Part shown: one piece after another, positions 8,616-17,948 of the stretch
Position numbering within the stretch: the first letter of the stretch is position 1
How the letters are laid out: every line of letters begins with the position of its first letter
NCBI RefSeq assembly: GCF_013375035.1
Contig: NZ_CP056032.1
Span: 1,596,001-1,660,000, forward strand
DNA: 64,000 bases
Direction of reading: 5' to 3'
Source: Spirosoma sp. KUDC1026
Lineage (GTDB): Bacteria > Bacteroidota > Bacteroidia > Cytophagales > Spirosomataceae
The notes under the pieces: generated by a model
What the model saw: only the letters and a program-made list of their open reading frames with translations
The model's database searches: none
Told to the model about the DNA's origin: nothing
Program-made: the position numbers and the translations under genes

Positions 8616-9038
8616 CTACTTTATCTGAATACTGATCTTCTTATCAGCCTGCCCGACCGTAAACTGACAATCACTGAATTTGGGGGCTGCTACGGTTGGC
8701 CTGAAGTTCTGACTGAAGCCGTAGGGCTCTTTGGGAATACCAAACATCCGTTTGTCCATCTTGCCGTTGTTATTTTCGTCGTGATAGACGGCAACGGCAT
8801 AATTACCGGGCTCGACGGAAAACGTGACTAATGCACTTTTCCCGCCGACAGCCGATTTTTTTCCTTCAAATGGTGTTCCCTCCGGAAAGTCTTTGCCCGG
8901 TTTGAACAACGCTACGAAAACAGTGCCCTCTTTCGACTGGATGTCTTGTACCTCAACGCTTAACGTGACTTTGGGTGCCACTGGTGTCGAGTGGGGCGTG
9001 TCAATAAATAGACTGAGAAGCGAAAGCAAAATGAGCAT
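8616..9038 (-). CDS. DUF2141 domain-containing secreted protein
   Basis: 140 residues with a short hydrophobic N terminus (MLILLSLLSLF), probably a signal peptide. The rest is a small beta-sandwich of the DUF2141 family: GTVFVALF, PGNYAVAVYHDENNNGKMDKRMFGIPKE, and GFSQNFRP are the family's hallmark segments. The biochemical role is unknown; the family is common in Bacteroidota envelopes. Monocistronic, with its own terminator, and divergent from recJ (43 bp between starts), so the two probably share a promoter region. Confidence 0.8.
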   Translation of the reverse strand: MLILLSLLSLFIDTPHSTPVAPKVTLSVEVQDIQSKEGTVFVALFKPGKDFPEGTPFEGKKSAVGGKSALVTFSVEPGNYAVAVYHDENNNGKMDKRMFGIPKEPYGFSQNFRPTVAAPKFSDCQFTVGQADKKISIQIK

Positions 9039-9080
9039 AGACTGCGGTGTTTTTTCCTAAAACGGGATTATCTTGCAATT

Positions 9081-10823
9081 ATGATAGCGCAGCCGACAGT
9101 ACCGCCCAAACGATGGATTACCAAACCGTTCCCTGATTCACTGGAACAACGGCAGGCTATTACGTCGCTAACGACATCATTGGGCGTAAGTCCGTTTCTG
9201 GCATCGCTGCTGGTACAGCGTGGTATACAAACGTTTGACGAAGCTCGGTTGTTTTTTCGGCCGGAGCTTAACCACCTGCATAATCCATTTGCGATGAAGG
9301 ATATGGACCGGGCCATTACCCGGTTGCAGATGGCGATGCTGCCCGAACGGCAGGAAAAAATTCTGATTTACGGCGATTATGATGTCGACGGAACAACATC
9401 GGTAGCGCTGGTGTACGGCTTTCTGCAAAATTATCACGATCAGATCGATCATTACATTCCAGATCGCTACAAGGAAGGGTACGGTATCTCCCGGCAGGGA
9501 ATTGAGTGGGCGGCCGAGAATGGCTTCTCGCTGATCATTGCGCTCGACTGCGGTATAAAATCGGTTGATCGGGTTGCCGAGGCCAAAGAACTCGGTATAG
9601 ACTTCATTATTTGTGACCACCACCGTCCTGGTGATACATTGCCCGATGCGGCCGCTGTGCTTGATCCCAAGCGTAGCGATTGTCAATACCCGTACAAAGA
9701 ACTCAGCGGCTGTGGGGTAGGTTTCAAACTTCTACAGGCATTCTGTCTCCACAAGGATATTCCGCTGGACGATCTCTATCCGTATCTCGATCTGGTGGCA
9801 GTGAGCATTGCGTCGGACATCGTTCCGATTACGGGCGAAAACCGGGTAATGGCCTATTACGGCTTAAAAAATCTTAATACGCAACCCCGAACGGGTTTGA
9901 AAGCGTTAATCAAAGTGGCGGGCTTCAAGAGCGAGCTGGACATTACAAATGTCGTGTTTGGTCTGGGACCCCGGATTAACGCGGCCGGTCGGATTCAGCA
10001 CGCTAAAGCCGCGGTGCAGCTGTTGCTGGCAGAGTCGGAGGAAGAAGCTGATGAATTCGCGATGGCGATCAATAAGCACAATAACAGCCGACGCGAATTT
10101 GACAGCAGCATGACCGAGCAGGCGCTGGATATGATCCGGAAAAACGACGCGATGATAAACGCGAAGTCTACGGTGCTTTTTGATGCTACCTGGCACAAAG
10201 GGGTCATTGGCATTGTAGCGTCGCGCTGTATCGAGCATTTTCACCGGCCAACGATCATCCTGACGCAGTCGCACGACAAAGCGGCCGGGTCGGCGCGGTC
10301 GGTGCCGGGTTTCGATGTGTACGAAGCTATCGAAGAGTGTGCAGACCTGCTGGAACAGTTCGGAGGCCACACATTTGCAGCCGGGATGACCATGCCGATC
10401 GATAATATTGATGCGTTTCGAGCGAAGTTTGAAGCCGTCGTGTCGCGGAAAATTCTGGAAGAACACCTGACACCATTGGTTGACATCGATATGCCGCTTG
10501 ATTTTAGCGAGATCAACGATAAGCTTTTCAGGATCGTAAAACAGATGGGGCCGTTTGGTCCGCACAATATGCAGCCTGTCTTCAAGACCGATGACGTGTA
10601 TCTGGCTAGCGATCCGATCATTATGAAGGAGAAGCACCTGAAATTGAACCTGCGCCAGCGTCGAACGGGACATACGTTAACCGCTATCGGTTTTGGCATG
10701 GCGCACGTAGCAGAGCAGCTACAATCCGGGGAACCGTTCTCCATCTGTTATCAGGTCGAGCAGAATCATTTCAACGGCAACGTATCGCTGCAACTGATGT
10801 TGAAGGATATAAAATGCAGCTAA
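9081..10823 (+). CDS. recJ: Single-stranded-DNA-specific exonuclease RecJ
   Basis: 5'-3' exonuclease on single-stranded DNA for recombination, mismatch and base-excision repair. 580 residues, normal length. DHH-superfamily motifs are present: DYDVDG at about 99-104, the LDCG motif, and CDHHRPG near 178, with the DHHA1 GGH-type motif (EQFGGHTFAAGM) later. The ATG at 9081 is supported by the N-terminal segment preceding the DHH domain. lptB follows 58 bp after the stop, so the two could be cotranscribed. Confidence 0.96.
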   Translation: MIAQPTVPPKRWITKPFPDSLEQRQAITSLTTSLGVSPFLASLLVQRGIQTFDEARLFFRPELNHLHNPFAMKDMDRAITRLQMAMLPERQEKILIYGDYDVDGTTSVALVYGFLQNYHDQIDHYIPDRYKEGYGISRQGIEWAAENGFSLIIALDCGIKSVDRVAEAKELGIDFIICDHHRPGDTLPDAAAVLDPKRSDCQYPYKELSGCGVGFKLLQAFCLHKDIPLDDLYPYLDLVAVSIASDIVPITGENRVMAYYGLKNLNTQPRTGLKALIKVAGFKSELDITNVVFGLGPRINAAGRIQHAKAAVQLLLAESEEEADEFAMAINKHNNSRREFDSSMTEQALDMIRKNDAMINAKSTVLFDATWHKGVIGIVASRCIEHFHRPTIILTQSHDKAAGSARSVPGFDVYEAIEECADLLEQFGGHTFAAGMTMPIDNIDAFRAKFEAVVSRKILEEHLTPLVDIDMPLDFSEINDKLFRIVKQMGPFGPHNMQPVFKTDDVYLASDPIIMKEKHLKLNLRQRRTGHTLTAIGFGMAHVAEQLQSGEPFSICYQVEQNHFNGNVSLQLMLKDIKCS

Positions 10824-10881
10824 TAGATCCTGATTGGGTAAGGGCGTACGTAACGAATGTACTCAGAAAAGGATAGCCTTT

Positions 10882-11613
10882 ATGATTTTAAGAACGGAGA
10901 ATTTAGTTAAGAAATACGGCTCCCGGTATGTGAACAGCAACGTATCGTATCAGGTAGCACAGGGTGAAATCGTGGGGCTTCTGGGGCCAAACGGCGCGGG
11001 TAAAACAACGTCGTTCTATATGGCGGTAGGTCTGGTAAAACCCAATAGCGGTAAAGTTTATATCGATGATACGGACGTAACGGACCTACCCATGTACAAA
11101 CGCGCCCGGCTGGGGCTGGGCTATCTGGCGCAGGAGGCTTCGGTATTCCGGGATTTGACGGTTGAGGAAAACGTGTTGGCCGTTCTCGAAATGACTGATC
11201 TGCCCAAACGACAGCAGAAAGAAAAAGTTGAAGAACTGCTGGAAGAATTCAGTCTGACGCACGTACGAAAGAACAAGGGCAAAGTGCTGTCGGGTGGTGA
11301 GCGCCGACGCACCGAAATTGCCCGGGCGCTGGCCGTTGATCCCAACTTTATCCTACTCGATGAACCCTTTGCCGGAGTTGACCCAATTGCCGTGGAAGAT
11401 ATTCAGGGCATTGTCGCCAAACTCAAACATCGTAACATCGGTATTCTGATTACCGACCACAACGTAAACGAAACCCTATCCATTACCGACCGGGCCTACC
11501 TGCTGTTCGAGGGGAAAATTCTTAAGCAGGGCTCTGCCGAAGAATTAGCCAATGATGAACAGGTTCGGCGGGTTTACCTGGGGCAGCACTTCGAGCTGAA
11601 GCGGAAGATTTAG
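10882..11613 (+). CDS. lptB: LPS export ABC transporter ATP-binding protein LptB
   Basis: Cytoplasmic ATPase that powers LPS extraction by LptFG. 243 residues from the ATG at 10882 (the frame extends upstream to 10834, but the conserved start is [13 protein letters not shown]). Seen: Walker [11 protein letters not shown]-loop region [12 protein letters not shown], signature [15 protein letters not shown], Walker [14 protein letters not shown] and the switch histidine in ITDHNV. The GERRR variant and the QEASVF segment are LptB features. The membrane partners are not in the window. Convergent with the methyltransferase gene, 11 bp apart. Confidence 0.93.
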   Translation: MILRTENLVKKYGSRYVNSNVSYQVAQGEIVGLLGPNGAGKTTSFYMAVGLVKPNSGKVYIDDTDVTDLPMYKRARLGLGYLAQEASVFRDLTVEENVLAVLEMTDLPKRQQKEKVEELLEEFSLTHVRKNKGKVLSGGERRRTEIARALAVDPNFILLDEPFAGVDPIAVEDIQGIVAKLKHRNIGILITDHNVNETLSITDRAYLLFEGKILKQGSAEELANDEQVRRVYLGQHFELKRKI

Positions 11614-11624
11614 CGTGGATGCGC

Positions 11625-12386
11625 TTACACCAATGGCTTCTGAACAATGGCGATAATATGAATCGGAAAGGCTATATGAGTTGATAGCACGTTCAGATTC
11701 GCATACTTTAATGCTTGAATCAATAGCGGGCGATCAAAAACGTGGTGGTGCAGACACCTGTTCTCAAGATTTCTGAGAGAACGCTCCCGGAAATAAACCG
11801 CATCAATGGCGCCCGGATCCCGATCAATATCATGCGCGACAAGAATCTCGTCCAGATGCGTAAGGTCACTTTCGTTGACATCTTGCTGGTAATCGTCAAG
11901 TAGATGAGCAAATTGAGTGGTCTTTCGTTTATGATCAAAGGTAAGTCGCTTGTCCGGAACGATTATAATCATGTAGCCACCAGGCGCAACTACTCGTTTC
12001 CACTCGTTCAGCGTCTTGATGGTATTCGCGCAGTGTTCAAGACTGTGGCTGGATAGCAGAAAATCGTACGTATTGTCTGCAATAGCTGGTAAGTGACTCG
12101 CTTCGGCTATGAATTGGTAACCTGGCTGGCTGTTGCCGTAATCGTACGTGAGACCTTCCCGAATTGTATTTTCCCAAACCGTAGAGTTAGAAAAGTTTAC
12201 TCCGTCTACGCGTTTGGCGTATGCATAAATGGGCAACAGGTTGTCCGCTTTGAAGACACTGCTTGGACCACCAATTTCCAATCCTGTTTTGTTGGTAAAA
12301 AAAGATTCTAACTCGCTGTAGTCGTGATTTTTGAGGCCGAAAAACTGTCGTTCAAATTTTAAAGAGATTCGATCAAGTAGTTTCAT
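11625..12386 (-). CDS. Class I SAM-dependent methyltransferase
   Basis: 253 residues. Motif I is LEIGGPSS (about 36-43), followed by a negatively charged loop, and SSHSLEHC near residue 115 with VVAPGGYMIIIVPD, all as in Methyltransf_11-type Rossmann enzymes. The substrate is not evident. The N-terminal segment with HH-rich C-terminal part (RCLHHHVFDRP) resembles methyltransferases found among cell-surface polysaccharide genes, but the neighbours here (lptB, recO) give no pathway. Stand-alone. Confidence 0.75.
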   Translation of the reverse strand: MKLLDRISLKFERQFFGLKNHDYSELESFFTNKTGLEIGGPSSVFKADNLLPIYAYAKRVDGVNFSNSTVWENTIREGLTYDYGNSQPGYQFIAEASHLPAIADNTYDFLLSSHSLEHCANTIKTLNEWKRVVAPGGYMIIIVPDKRLTFDHKRKTTQFAHLLDDYQQDVNESDLTHLDEILVAHDIDRDPGAIDAVYFRERSLRNLENRCLHHHVFDRPLLIQALKYANLNVLSTHIAFPIHIIAIVQKPLV

Positions 12387-12588
12387 TTAAAGAAAGTATT
12401 CCTGAAAATGGTGCACGATGGAGTGGCTTAACTGTACCAGTACGTGTGGCTATTTTGAATGACTCCCAAATGGTTTATCTGAAAACAACACACTTGTAAC
12501 TGATACTGTATTAGCTCTATACTTGAATATAAAAGCATATATCGGCAAAAAACTACTTAATACGTCTGCTTTTAACAGCAGGTAGCTT

Positions 12589-13281
12589 CTATCCCAATAC
12601 CTCCCGCAACACCGGTAACGACTTGACCTCACCCACGGAATCAACGTGAATCTGGTAGTAGGCGACCAGCGCATCGAGCAGTTCGTTGCGGGCCGACCGG
12701 GCGAGTAGAATAGGAGTGCCCAGCGGTTGGCGTACCATGATGTTCAACGCCTTCTCCATCTCATCATCGGGGAGAAATGCGTACGAGTTTTCGCGGAGCT
12801 GGTCTTCAAACTCACGGGCACTCTCCGGCCCAAAGCCCAGAAAGAAGGAAAGTTTGAGCAGGAAAGCGAGGTGGAAGTTCTCAAAATTTGACTGGGCTGA
12901 CTCCAGAAAAAGGATTGAATCAATCAGAAAACGAAATAAAATCGGACTCCCCGCTTCCTCTTTCAGAACTTTGTTCAGCATCTCCGTAATGAACATCCCA
13001 ATGGTTGACTTGGCAACTTCGAATGGGATACTTTGGAATGGATGGAGCGTTTTGACCTCAGAAAGCCGGTGAAGGTCGCGGTCGTTTTTGTAGTAAACGA
13101 CCATATCAAGCAGGGTTAGCGGCTGAAAAAGGGCAATGCGATTATTCTTACTCTTGGCCGATCGCACGCCATTCACAATGTAACTCTGAAGGCCAAACTC
13201 CTCGGTGTAAACGCGGGCAATGATGGATGTTTCGCGGTATCGGATATAACTAAGGGCAATGCCCCGTGTTTTTTGTAACAT
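12589..13281 (-). CDS. recO: DNA repair protein RecO
   Basis: Mediator that loads RecA on SSB-coated DNA in the RecFOR pathway. 230 residues from the ATG at 13281 (MLQKTRGIALSYIRYRETS), the normal start with the N-terminal OB fold; the frame extends to 13416 but that would overlap the FAH gene start. The helical C-terminal part contains FLLKLSFFLGFGP. No zinc-finger cysteines are seen, as in other Bacteroidota RecO proteins. Divergent from the FAH-family gene (75 bp between starts). The 200 bp between recO and the methyltransferase show nothing recognisable. Confidence 0.9.
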   Translation of the reverse strand: MLQKTRGIALSYIRYRETSIIARVYTEEFGLQSYIVNGVRSAKSKNNRIALFQPLTLLDMVVYYKNDRDLHRLSEVKTLHPFQSIPFEVAKSTIGMFITEMLNKVLKEEAGSPILFRFLIDSILFLESAQSNFENFHLAFLLKLSFFLGFGPESAREFEDQLRENSYAFLPDDEMEKALNIMVRQPLGTPILLARSARNELLDALVAYYQIHVDSVGEVKSLPVLREVLG

Positions 13282-13356
13282 AGCGGTGAGTAATAAACGA
13301 GCTAATTTAACTCTTTTAGCCGAGGAACCTCTTAGCAAGTACAACCGGATCGTCGT

Positions 13357-14199
13357 ATGAAACTCTACAAAACCCACTCCAGTATCATTCTTGAAGAACA
13401 GCAGCGTTATTACCAACTGCCAGCTACCAACTGGGATGATTTAGTCAATCAGGATAATCTGTTCAGCGAGTTGCAGATGATGCTGACATCGCTGGAACCG
13501 CTGACTGACTGGGTACCCACCGACCTGATGGCCCCCATTGGTCAGCAGGAAGTCTGGGCATCGGGCGTTACGTATCTACGTAGCCGTGACGCCCGGATGG
13601 AAGAGTCAAAAAAGGCAGGGGGGGAAACCGGGGGCGCGTCCGCCTTCTACGACCGGGTTTATGACGCTGAGCGGCCAGAACTATTCTTCAAATCTACTCC
13701 GATGCGCGTTGTCGCTCCGGGCGCGCACGTACGAATCCGGGCCGACTCAACCTGGAATGTGCCAGAGCCTGAACTTACCCTTTTCATGACGTCGTCGGGT
13801 AAGATTGTCGGCTACACCTGCGGCAATGACATGAGCTCGCGGAGTATTGAAGGCGAAAACCCACTCTATCTGCCTCAGGCGAAAACATATGATGGCAGCG
13901 CTGCGCTGGGACCTTGTCTATACGTACCCGAAACGCCCATTGAGTCAACAGCCGAAATCCGTCTGGAGATCATTCGCGATGACCAGGCTGCATTTACGGG
14001 CAGTATCGCCATCAATCAGATGAAGCGTCAGCACGATGAGCTGGCCTCTTTTTTATTCCGTGAATGCTCATTTCCGGTCGGCTGTTATCTGATGACCGGT
14101 ACGGGAATCGTGCCGCCTGATGATTTTACACTACGTTCCGGCGACGAAATCAGCATCACGATTGATGGAATTGGAACATTGACCAATACGGTAGCGTAG
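13357..14199 (+). CDS. Fumarylacetoacetate hydrolase family protein (possible 2-keto-3-deoxypentonate dehydratase)
   Basis: 280 residues with a C-terminal FAH fold. Metal ligands are visible: E residues in VPEPELT and D in GNDMSSR. The N-terminal half contains WASGVTYLRSRDARMEES and YDAERPELFFKST, segments that set it apart from the second FAH protein at 56026 and resemble the 2-keto-3-deoxy-D-arabinonate/xylonate dehydratase (KdaD-like) subgroup; this assignment is from memory of the family and is tentative. No sugar-acid genes adjoin it. Convergent with purK, 16 bp apart. Confidence 0.75.
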   Translation: MKLYKTHSSIILEEQQRYYQLPATNWDDLVNQDNLFSELQMMLTSLEPLTDWVPTDLMAPIGQQEVWASGVTYLRSRDARMEESKKAGGETGGASAFYDRVYDAERPELFFKSTPMRVVAPGAHVRIRADSTWNVPEPELTLFMTSSGKIVGYTCGNDMSSRSIEGENPLYLPQAKTYDGSAALGPCLYVPETPIESTAEIRLEIIRDDQAAFTGSIAINQMKRQHDELASFLFRECSFPVGCYLMTGTGIVPPDDFTLRSGDEISITIDGIGTLTNTVA

Positions 14200-14215
14200 C
14201 CACACGTAGCGTCGG

Positions 14216-15358
14216 CTATTCCGTCGAGATAACCCGAATTCCGGCTTTTACGTCCGCGACCTTTGTCCGTAAAACGTCGAGTGACTCATCCATGACGGTA
14301 ACGTGGCCCATTTTGCGGAAAGGTTTGGTGATGGCTTTGCCGTAGAAGAAGGGAAAAACACCCGGCATAGCCAGTAGTGTTTCGAGTCCTTCGTATAGGG
14401 CCGGTCCGGTATGGCCATCTTCTCCAAGCAGGTTAAGCATGGCAGCTGGCTGATAGGCACTGGTGTCACCGAGGGGGAAATTGAGAATTGCCCGCCAGTG
14501 CTGTTCGAACTGTGACGTTACGTTAGCCCGAATGGTCTGGTGTCCGCTGTTGTGCGGACGAGGAGCGACCTCGTTGATCAGGACATTACCCTGCTTGTCG
14601 AGGAATAATTCGACGGCCAGGACTCCCACAATACCGAAGGCGTCTGCCGTTTTTCGGGCAACAGACTGTGCCTGCTGATCGATCTCAGGCGTGATCTGCG
14701 CGGGAGCGAACAGGTACTCAACCAGGTTCAGTTCCGGGTGAAATACCATTTCAACCGTGGGGAATGTCTGCGTTTCGCCCCGCTCGTTGCGGGCCACGAT
14801 CACGGCCAGTTCCTTCTCGAAATCGACCGCTTTTTCCAGCAGGCCCGGCGCGTCGAAGGCTTTCTCCTGATCGGCAGTGGAACTAATCCGCTGGACCCCC
14901 CGACCATCATAGCCGTCGCGCCCCAATTTGTGAAAGGCGGGAAAGAAATCGGGTTGCTCCGCCAGCAATCGCGCTACGTCGGCCCGGTTATCAGTCAGAA
15001 TAAAATCAGCCGTTGGTAGGTTGTGTTCGCGGTAAAACTGTTTCTGTAAACGTTTGTCCTGAATCAAACGAATGACGGCTGGCTGCGGAAACACTTTCTT
15101 GCCGTCACGCTCCAGGGCTTCCAGGGCGTCGACGTTGACTTTCTCAATTTCGATGGTCAACACATCAACTGTCTGACCAAACTGGTAAACGGTGTCATAA
15201 TCGGTGAGGGCTCCCTGCGTAAATTGGGTACACAGGTGACGGCAGGGCGCTTCGGCGTCAGGATCGAGGATATGAACCCGCAGGTTCCAGTCAATGGCCG
15301 CTTGCAGCAGCATCAGGCCGAGTTGGCCACCGCCGAGAATACCGATAGTAGGAGTCAC
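14216..15358 (-). CDS. purK: 5-(carboxyamino)imidazole ribonucleotide synthase
   Basis: ATP-grasp enzyme converting AIR, bicarbonate and ATP to N5-CAIR in purine synthesis. 380 residues, normal length. The N terminus TIGILGGGQLGLML is the family signature, followed by the ATP-grasp core (KLGRDGYDGRGVQ, EKAVDFEKELAVIVARN, NEVAPRPHNSGHQT). The start is a GTG at 15358, chosen because the GGGQLG motif directly follows. purE is not in the window. Confidence 0.95.
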   Translation of the reverse strand: MTPTIGILGGGQLGLMLLQAAIDWNLRVHILDPDAEAPCRHLCTQFTQGALTDYDTVYQFGQTVDVLTIEIEKVNVDALEALERDGKKVFPQPAVIRLIQDKRLQKQFYREHNLPTADFILTDNRADVARLLAEQPDFFPAFHKLGRDGYDGRGVQRISSTADQEKAFDAPGLLEKAVDFEKELAVIVARNERGETQTFPTVEMVFHPELNLVEYLFAPAQITPEIDQQAQSVARKTADAFGIVGVLAVELFLDKQGNVLINEVAPRPHNSGHQTIRANVTSQFEQHWRAILNFPLGDTSAYQPAAMLNLLGEDGHTGPALYEGLETLLAMPGVFPFFYGKAITKPFRKMGHVTVMDESLDVLRTKVADVKAGIRVISTE

Positions 15359-15383
15359 GAAACAAAAAGTAAAAACGTAATAA

Positions 15384-15422
15384 ACCAGGAATCTGACGGT
15401 AAAATTACCGCAAATCCCTGGT
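15384..15422 (-). terminator. Hairpin downstream of the GIN-domain gene
   Basis: Nested inverted repeat ACCAGG ... GGTAA-AA-TTACC ... CCTGGT. On the minus strand it lies just past the stop at 15456 and is followed by T-rich sequence. It also lies immediately upstream of purK, whose promoter may overlap it. Confidence 0.6.
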
Positions 15423-15455
15423 TTGCCACGCTTAGAAGCTGCGTGAGTTAGCGAT

Positions 15456-16157
15456 TTAATCTTTCTGCGTGATGTCTGAGCCGCCGGACTTACTCTTTGT
15501 TACCACCTTAGCCGGGCCGTAATAATAAATATCAGAGCCGCCCGATGCCTTCATCGTCAGCTCCTGGGTAGCTTTGACGTACACATCGGCCCCGCCCGAA
15601 GCATTAGCCGTGCAGACCGATGCTGTCAGTCTACGAGCGTCGAGATCGGCCCCACCGCTACTACTGGCATTGAGCGTTTTCGCCGATCCTTCCAGAACCG
15701 CATCGGCCCCGCCCGAAACCGATACGTTCAGGTCGTTCGCTTTCAGGTTCATGGTTAGGTCCGAGCCGCCGGAAACCGACATATTCAGGTTATTAAATGA
15801 CAGATTGCCTTCACCAAACACATCGGCCCCGCCGGAAGCTGCCAGGTTGCTCAACTGTTTGAATGTAACGTAGGCTTTGACGTACTTGCTTCGGCCGAAA
15901 TTGAAGCCCCAATTCATACCGTTTCGTTCGATATAGAGCTTGAGGACACCGTTCTTGATCTCCGATTTGACGTCTTCCTCATCAACGCCTTTGACGTCGA
16001 ACGTGAGTTTTTCGGAACTGCCCTGCGTCAGATACAGATCAATACCGCTGCTTACACTTAAGCCTGTAAAGTCCGAAACGGGACGGGATTTTTTCCAGTC
16101 GTCGGCTGCGTGCAGGCTCGTAACAAAAAAGGCGGTAGCCAGGAGAAGGGTTTTCAT
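15456..16157 (-). CDS. GIN-domain (DUF2807) exported protein
   Basis: 233 residues from the ATG at 16157; the first 17 (MKTLLLATAFFVTSLHA) form a signal peptide. The remainder is a repetitive beta-helix-like putative auto-transporter adhesin head GIN domain: VSSGIDLYLTQG at the start, then repeated S/A-GGAD or S-GGSD turns spaced about 20 residues. The family is widespread in Bacteroidota and functionally uncharacterised. Its repeats explain the periodic GC-rich DNA here. The frame continues to 16190, but the signal peptide fixes the start. Confidence 0.8.
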   Translation of the reverse strand: MKTLLLATAFFVTSLHAADDWKKSRPVSDFTGLSVSSGIDLYLTQGSSEKLTFDVKGVDEEDVKSEIKNGVLKLYIERNGMNWGFNFGRSKYVKAYVTFKQLSNLAASGGADVFGEGNLSFNNLNMSVSGGSDLTMNLKANDLNVSVSGGADAVLEGSAKTLNASSSGGADLDARRLTASVCTANASGGADVYVKATQELTMKASGGSDIYYYGPAKVVTKSKSGGSDITQKD

Positions 16158-16224
16158 GGTAGAAGTGGTTAATTTGGAAGAAGATGCCAAAGAAGCCGGT
16201 TTCGTTGCATGAGCGGTCTGAAAA

Positions 16225-16261
16225 TGTCCGCTTTTGAGCGAACGACTGTCCGGGAACGGAC
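16225..16261. promoter_or_regulatory. Possible operator: TGTCCG repeat and GTCCG-GGAA-CGGAC palindrome
   Basis: In the 216-bp divergent region between the GIN gene and the ABC ATPase gene, TGTCCG occurs at 16225-16230 and 16247-16252 (22 bp apart, two helical turns), the second copy being half of the perfect palindrome GTCCGGGAACGGAC at 16248-16261. It could bind a dimeric regulator of either gene; no regulator gene adjoins. Confidence 0.35.
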
Positions 16262-16373
16262 GGCTGTAGTGCTATGAAAGTGAGGTAGATTATTGATAGA
16301 CAGAAAGTTGTCTATTGTGGCACGGCGCTTGACCTTAGAATTCTATAACCTGCGTGTTCAACTGCATACCCGT

Positions 16374-17054
16374 ATGATTCAGCTACGAAATGTATCAAAA
16401 TATTACCCGGCCGGTTTTGGACGGGCGTACGTCCTGCGAACTATCAACCTCGATATCCAATCGGGTGAGTTTGTATCCATCATGGGGCCGTCGGGTTCAG
16501 GAAAATCGACTCTTCTCCACATTCTGGGTTTACTGGAAGAACCCTCGGAAGGCGAATACCTGTTCGACGGGCAGCCGGTACAAAAACTATCGGAAAAGAA
16601 ACGAACTGAATTGCACCGCACGCGGATTGGCTTTGTGTTTCAGGCGTATCACCTGATCGACGAATTGACGGTGTATGAGAATATTGAAACGCCCCTATTG
16701 TACAAAGGTACGGGTAGCTCGGAGCGAAAAAGTCGCGTAGCTGAATTGCTCGACCGGTTCAATATTGTCGCGAAGAAAGACCTGTTTCCGGCGCAGTTAT
16801 CGGGCGGGCAGCAGCAACTCGTTGGCATAGCCCGTGCCCTAGCCGCGGAACCAAGCGTTATTTTCGCCGATGAGCCAACCGGAAACCTGCATTCTGACCA
16901 GGCTCGGGAAATCATGGAACTCTTTCATGAATTGAATCAGAAAGATGGCGTCACCATCGTACAGGTAACTCACTCAGAAGTCAATGCTGAGTATGGTTCT
17001 CGGATCATCCGCCTGAAAGACGGTTGGCTGGAACCGCAGGTGCTGGCTCATTAA
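16374..17054 (+). CDS. ABC transporter ATP-binding protein (LolD/MacB-type), permease not adjacent
   Basis: 226 residues from the ATG at 16374. Walker [11 protein letters not shown]-loop [10 protein letters not shown], Walker [14 protein letters not shown] and switch H in VTHSE place it in the MacB/LolD lipoprotein and peptide export group. The signature is [15 protein letters not shown]: the usual arginine after QQQ is replaced by leucine. No permease gene follows; the next gene is an opposite-strand aminotransferase, and the nearest export genes are TolC and a membrane-fusion protein at 17.9-20.9 kb. The frame extends upstream to 16293 but [11 protein letters not shown] is the normal start. 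Confidence 0.85.
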   Translation: MIQLRNVSKYYPAGFGRAYVLRTINLDIQSGEFVSIMGPSGSGKSTLLHILGLLEEPSEGEYLFDGQPVQKLSEKKRTELHRTRIGFVFQAYHLIDELTVYENIETPLLYKGTGSSERKSRVAELLDRFNIVAKKDLFPAQLSGGQQQLVGIARALAAEPSVIFADEPTGNLHSDQAREIMELFHELNQKDGVTIVQVTHSEVNAEYGSRIIRLKDGWLEPQVLAH

Positions 17055-17055
17055 G

Positions 17056-17871
17056 TTAGGGCTCAGCGCTGAGCAGGAGTCGTTCGAGCGTCGCCGTCCA
17101 GTATTGGATTCGTTCAGACGAGCCCCATTGGGTAAAGAACTGAACCCCTGCTACGTTGGCCGCGAATACAGCATCAGCATCGCCTAGTGCATCCGGCGTG
17201 AATAATCCCTCTAGGGCGTTTGGAAAGAGACGTAACAGCCTCCGGCGAGTAATGCCGTTGATGCAGCCGGTAGACAGCGAGGACGTAACGAGTTGGTTAC
17301 CGCGAAACCAGAACAGGTTAGATGCGATGCACTCGGCCAGATGGCCGTGCTGATCGAGCAGAAGCATATCATCATACTGCCCTTCCTGTTTAGCAAGCCC
17401 CGCCAGCACGTAGGGTAAGGCGTTCAAGGTTTTTATTCCCGATAGCGGAGAAACCAACAGCCGAACAGCATCAAAAATACCGACGTGGCCCCGGTGTGAT
17501 ACGGTAAAAGGCTGGCCTGGCCGGGTCGTAATTAGTAGATTAGCCTGGTGCGTACTAGGGGTATACAATCCGCCCGGTTGCCGCCAGATTTGCAGTTTGA
17601 TACGAGCCACCTGCTGTCGAAGCTGATTCGCTGCTAGTAGCTGTTCGATCAGCTGGGGAAACGTCGAAAGGGGAGCCCTGTCAGGGAGAATAAGCCGTAG
17701 GGCCTGTAATCCGTCCTGAATACGATCCGCATGGTCAGTCCAGGATTGAAGCTGTTCCTGCTCGTAGCGAAGGGTTTCAAAAAAGCCGTCGCCGTACTGA
17801 AATGCCCGATCGTTGACTGACAGTGAAAAGTCAGTTTCGGCGATAAAATCCCCATTATAAACCAGAAACAT
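17056..17871 (-). CDS. Class IV aminotransferase (branched-chain aminotransferase / aminodeoxychorismate lyase type)
   Basis: PLP enzyme of fold type IV, 271 residues. Seen: NDRAFQYGDGFFETLR near the N terminus, the likely PLP lysine in SGIKTLNALPYVLA (about residue 146), and the phosphate-binding segment TGCINGITRRRLL. Length and the GDGFFETLR motif fit 4-amino-4-deoxychorismate lyase (PabC) or a D-amino-acid transaminase-like protein equally well; folate-related neighbours are absent here (folA is at 36 kb). Function is therefore left at family level. Convergent with the ABC ATPase gene with a 1-bp gap. Confidence 0.82.
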   Translation of the reverse strand: MFLVYNGDFIAETDFSLSVNDRAFQYGDGFFETLRYEQEQLQSWTDHADRIQDGLQALRLILPDRAPLSTFPQLIEQLLAANQLRQQVARIKLQIWRQPGGLYTPSTHQANLLITTRPGQPFTVSHRGHVGIFDAVRLLVSPLSGIKTLNALPYVLAGLAKQEGQYDDMLLLDQHGHLAECIASNLFWFRGNQLVTSSLSTGCINGITRRRLLRLFPNALEGLFTPDALGDADAVFAANVAGVQFFTQWGSSERIQYWTATLERLLLSAEP

Positions 17872-17948
17872 ACCCAGTTTACGCCGTTTATCCCAAAACG
17901 GAGTTCGCGTAGATGATAAATTCGTACTATTAACATCTCAAAGATAAC

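Noticed and set aside
9906..10673. Long minus-strand open frame (255 codons) inside recJ
   Set aside because: Entirely antisense to the strongly supported recJ coding frame; no recognisable domain.
13357..14199. Treating the two FAH-family genes (13357 and 56026) as a recent duplication
   Set aside because: They share only fold-level motifs; the N-terminal halves and metal-site surroundings differ clearly.
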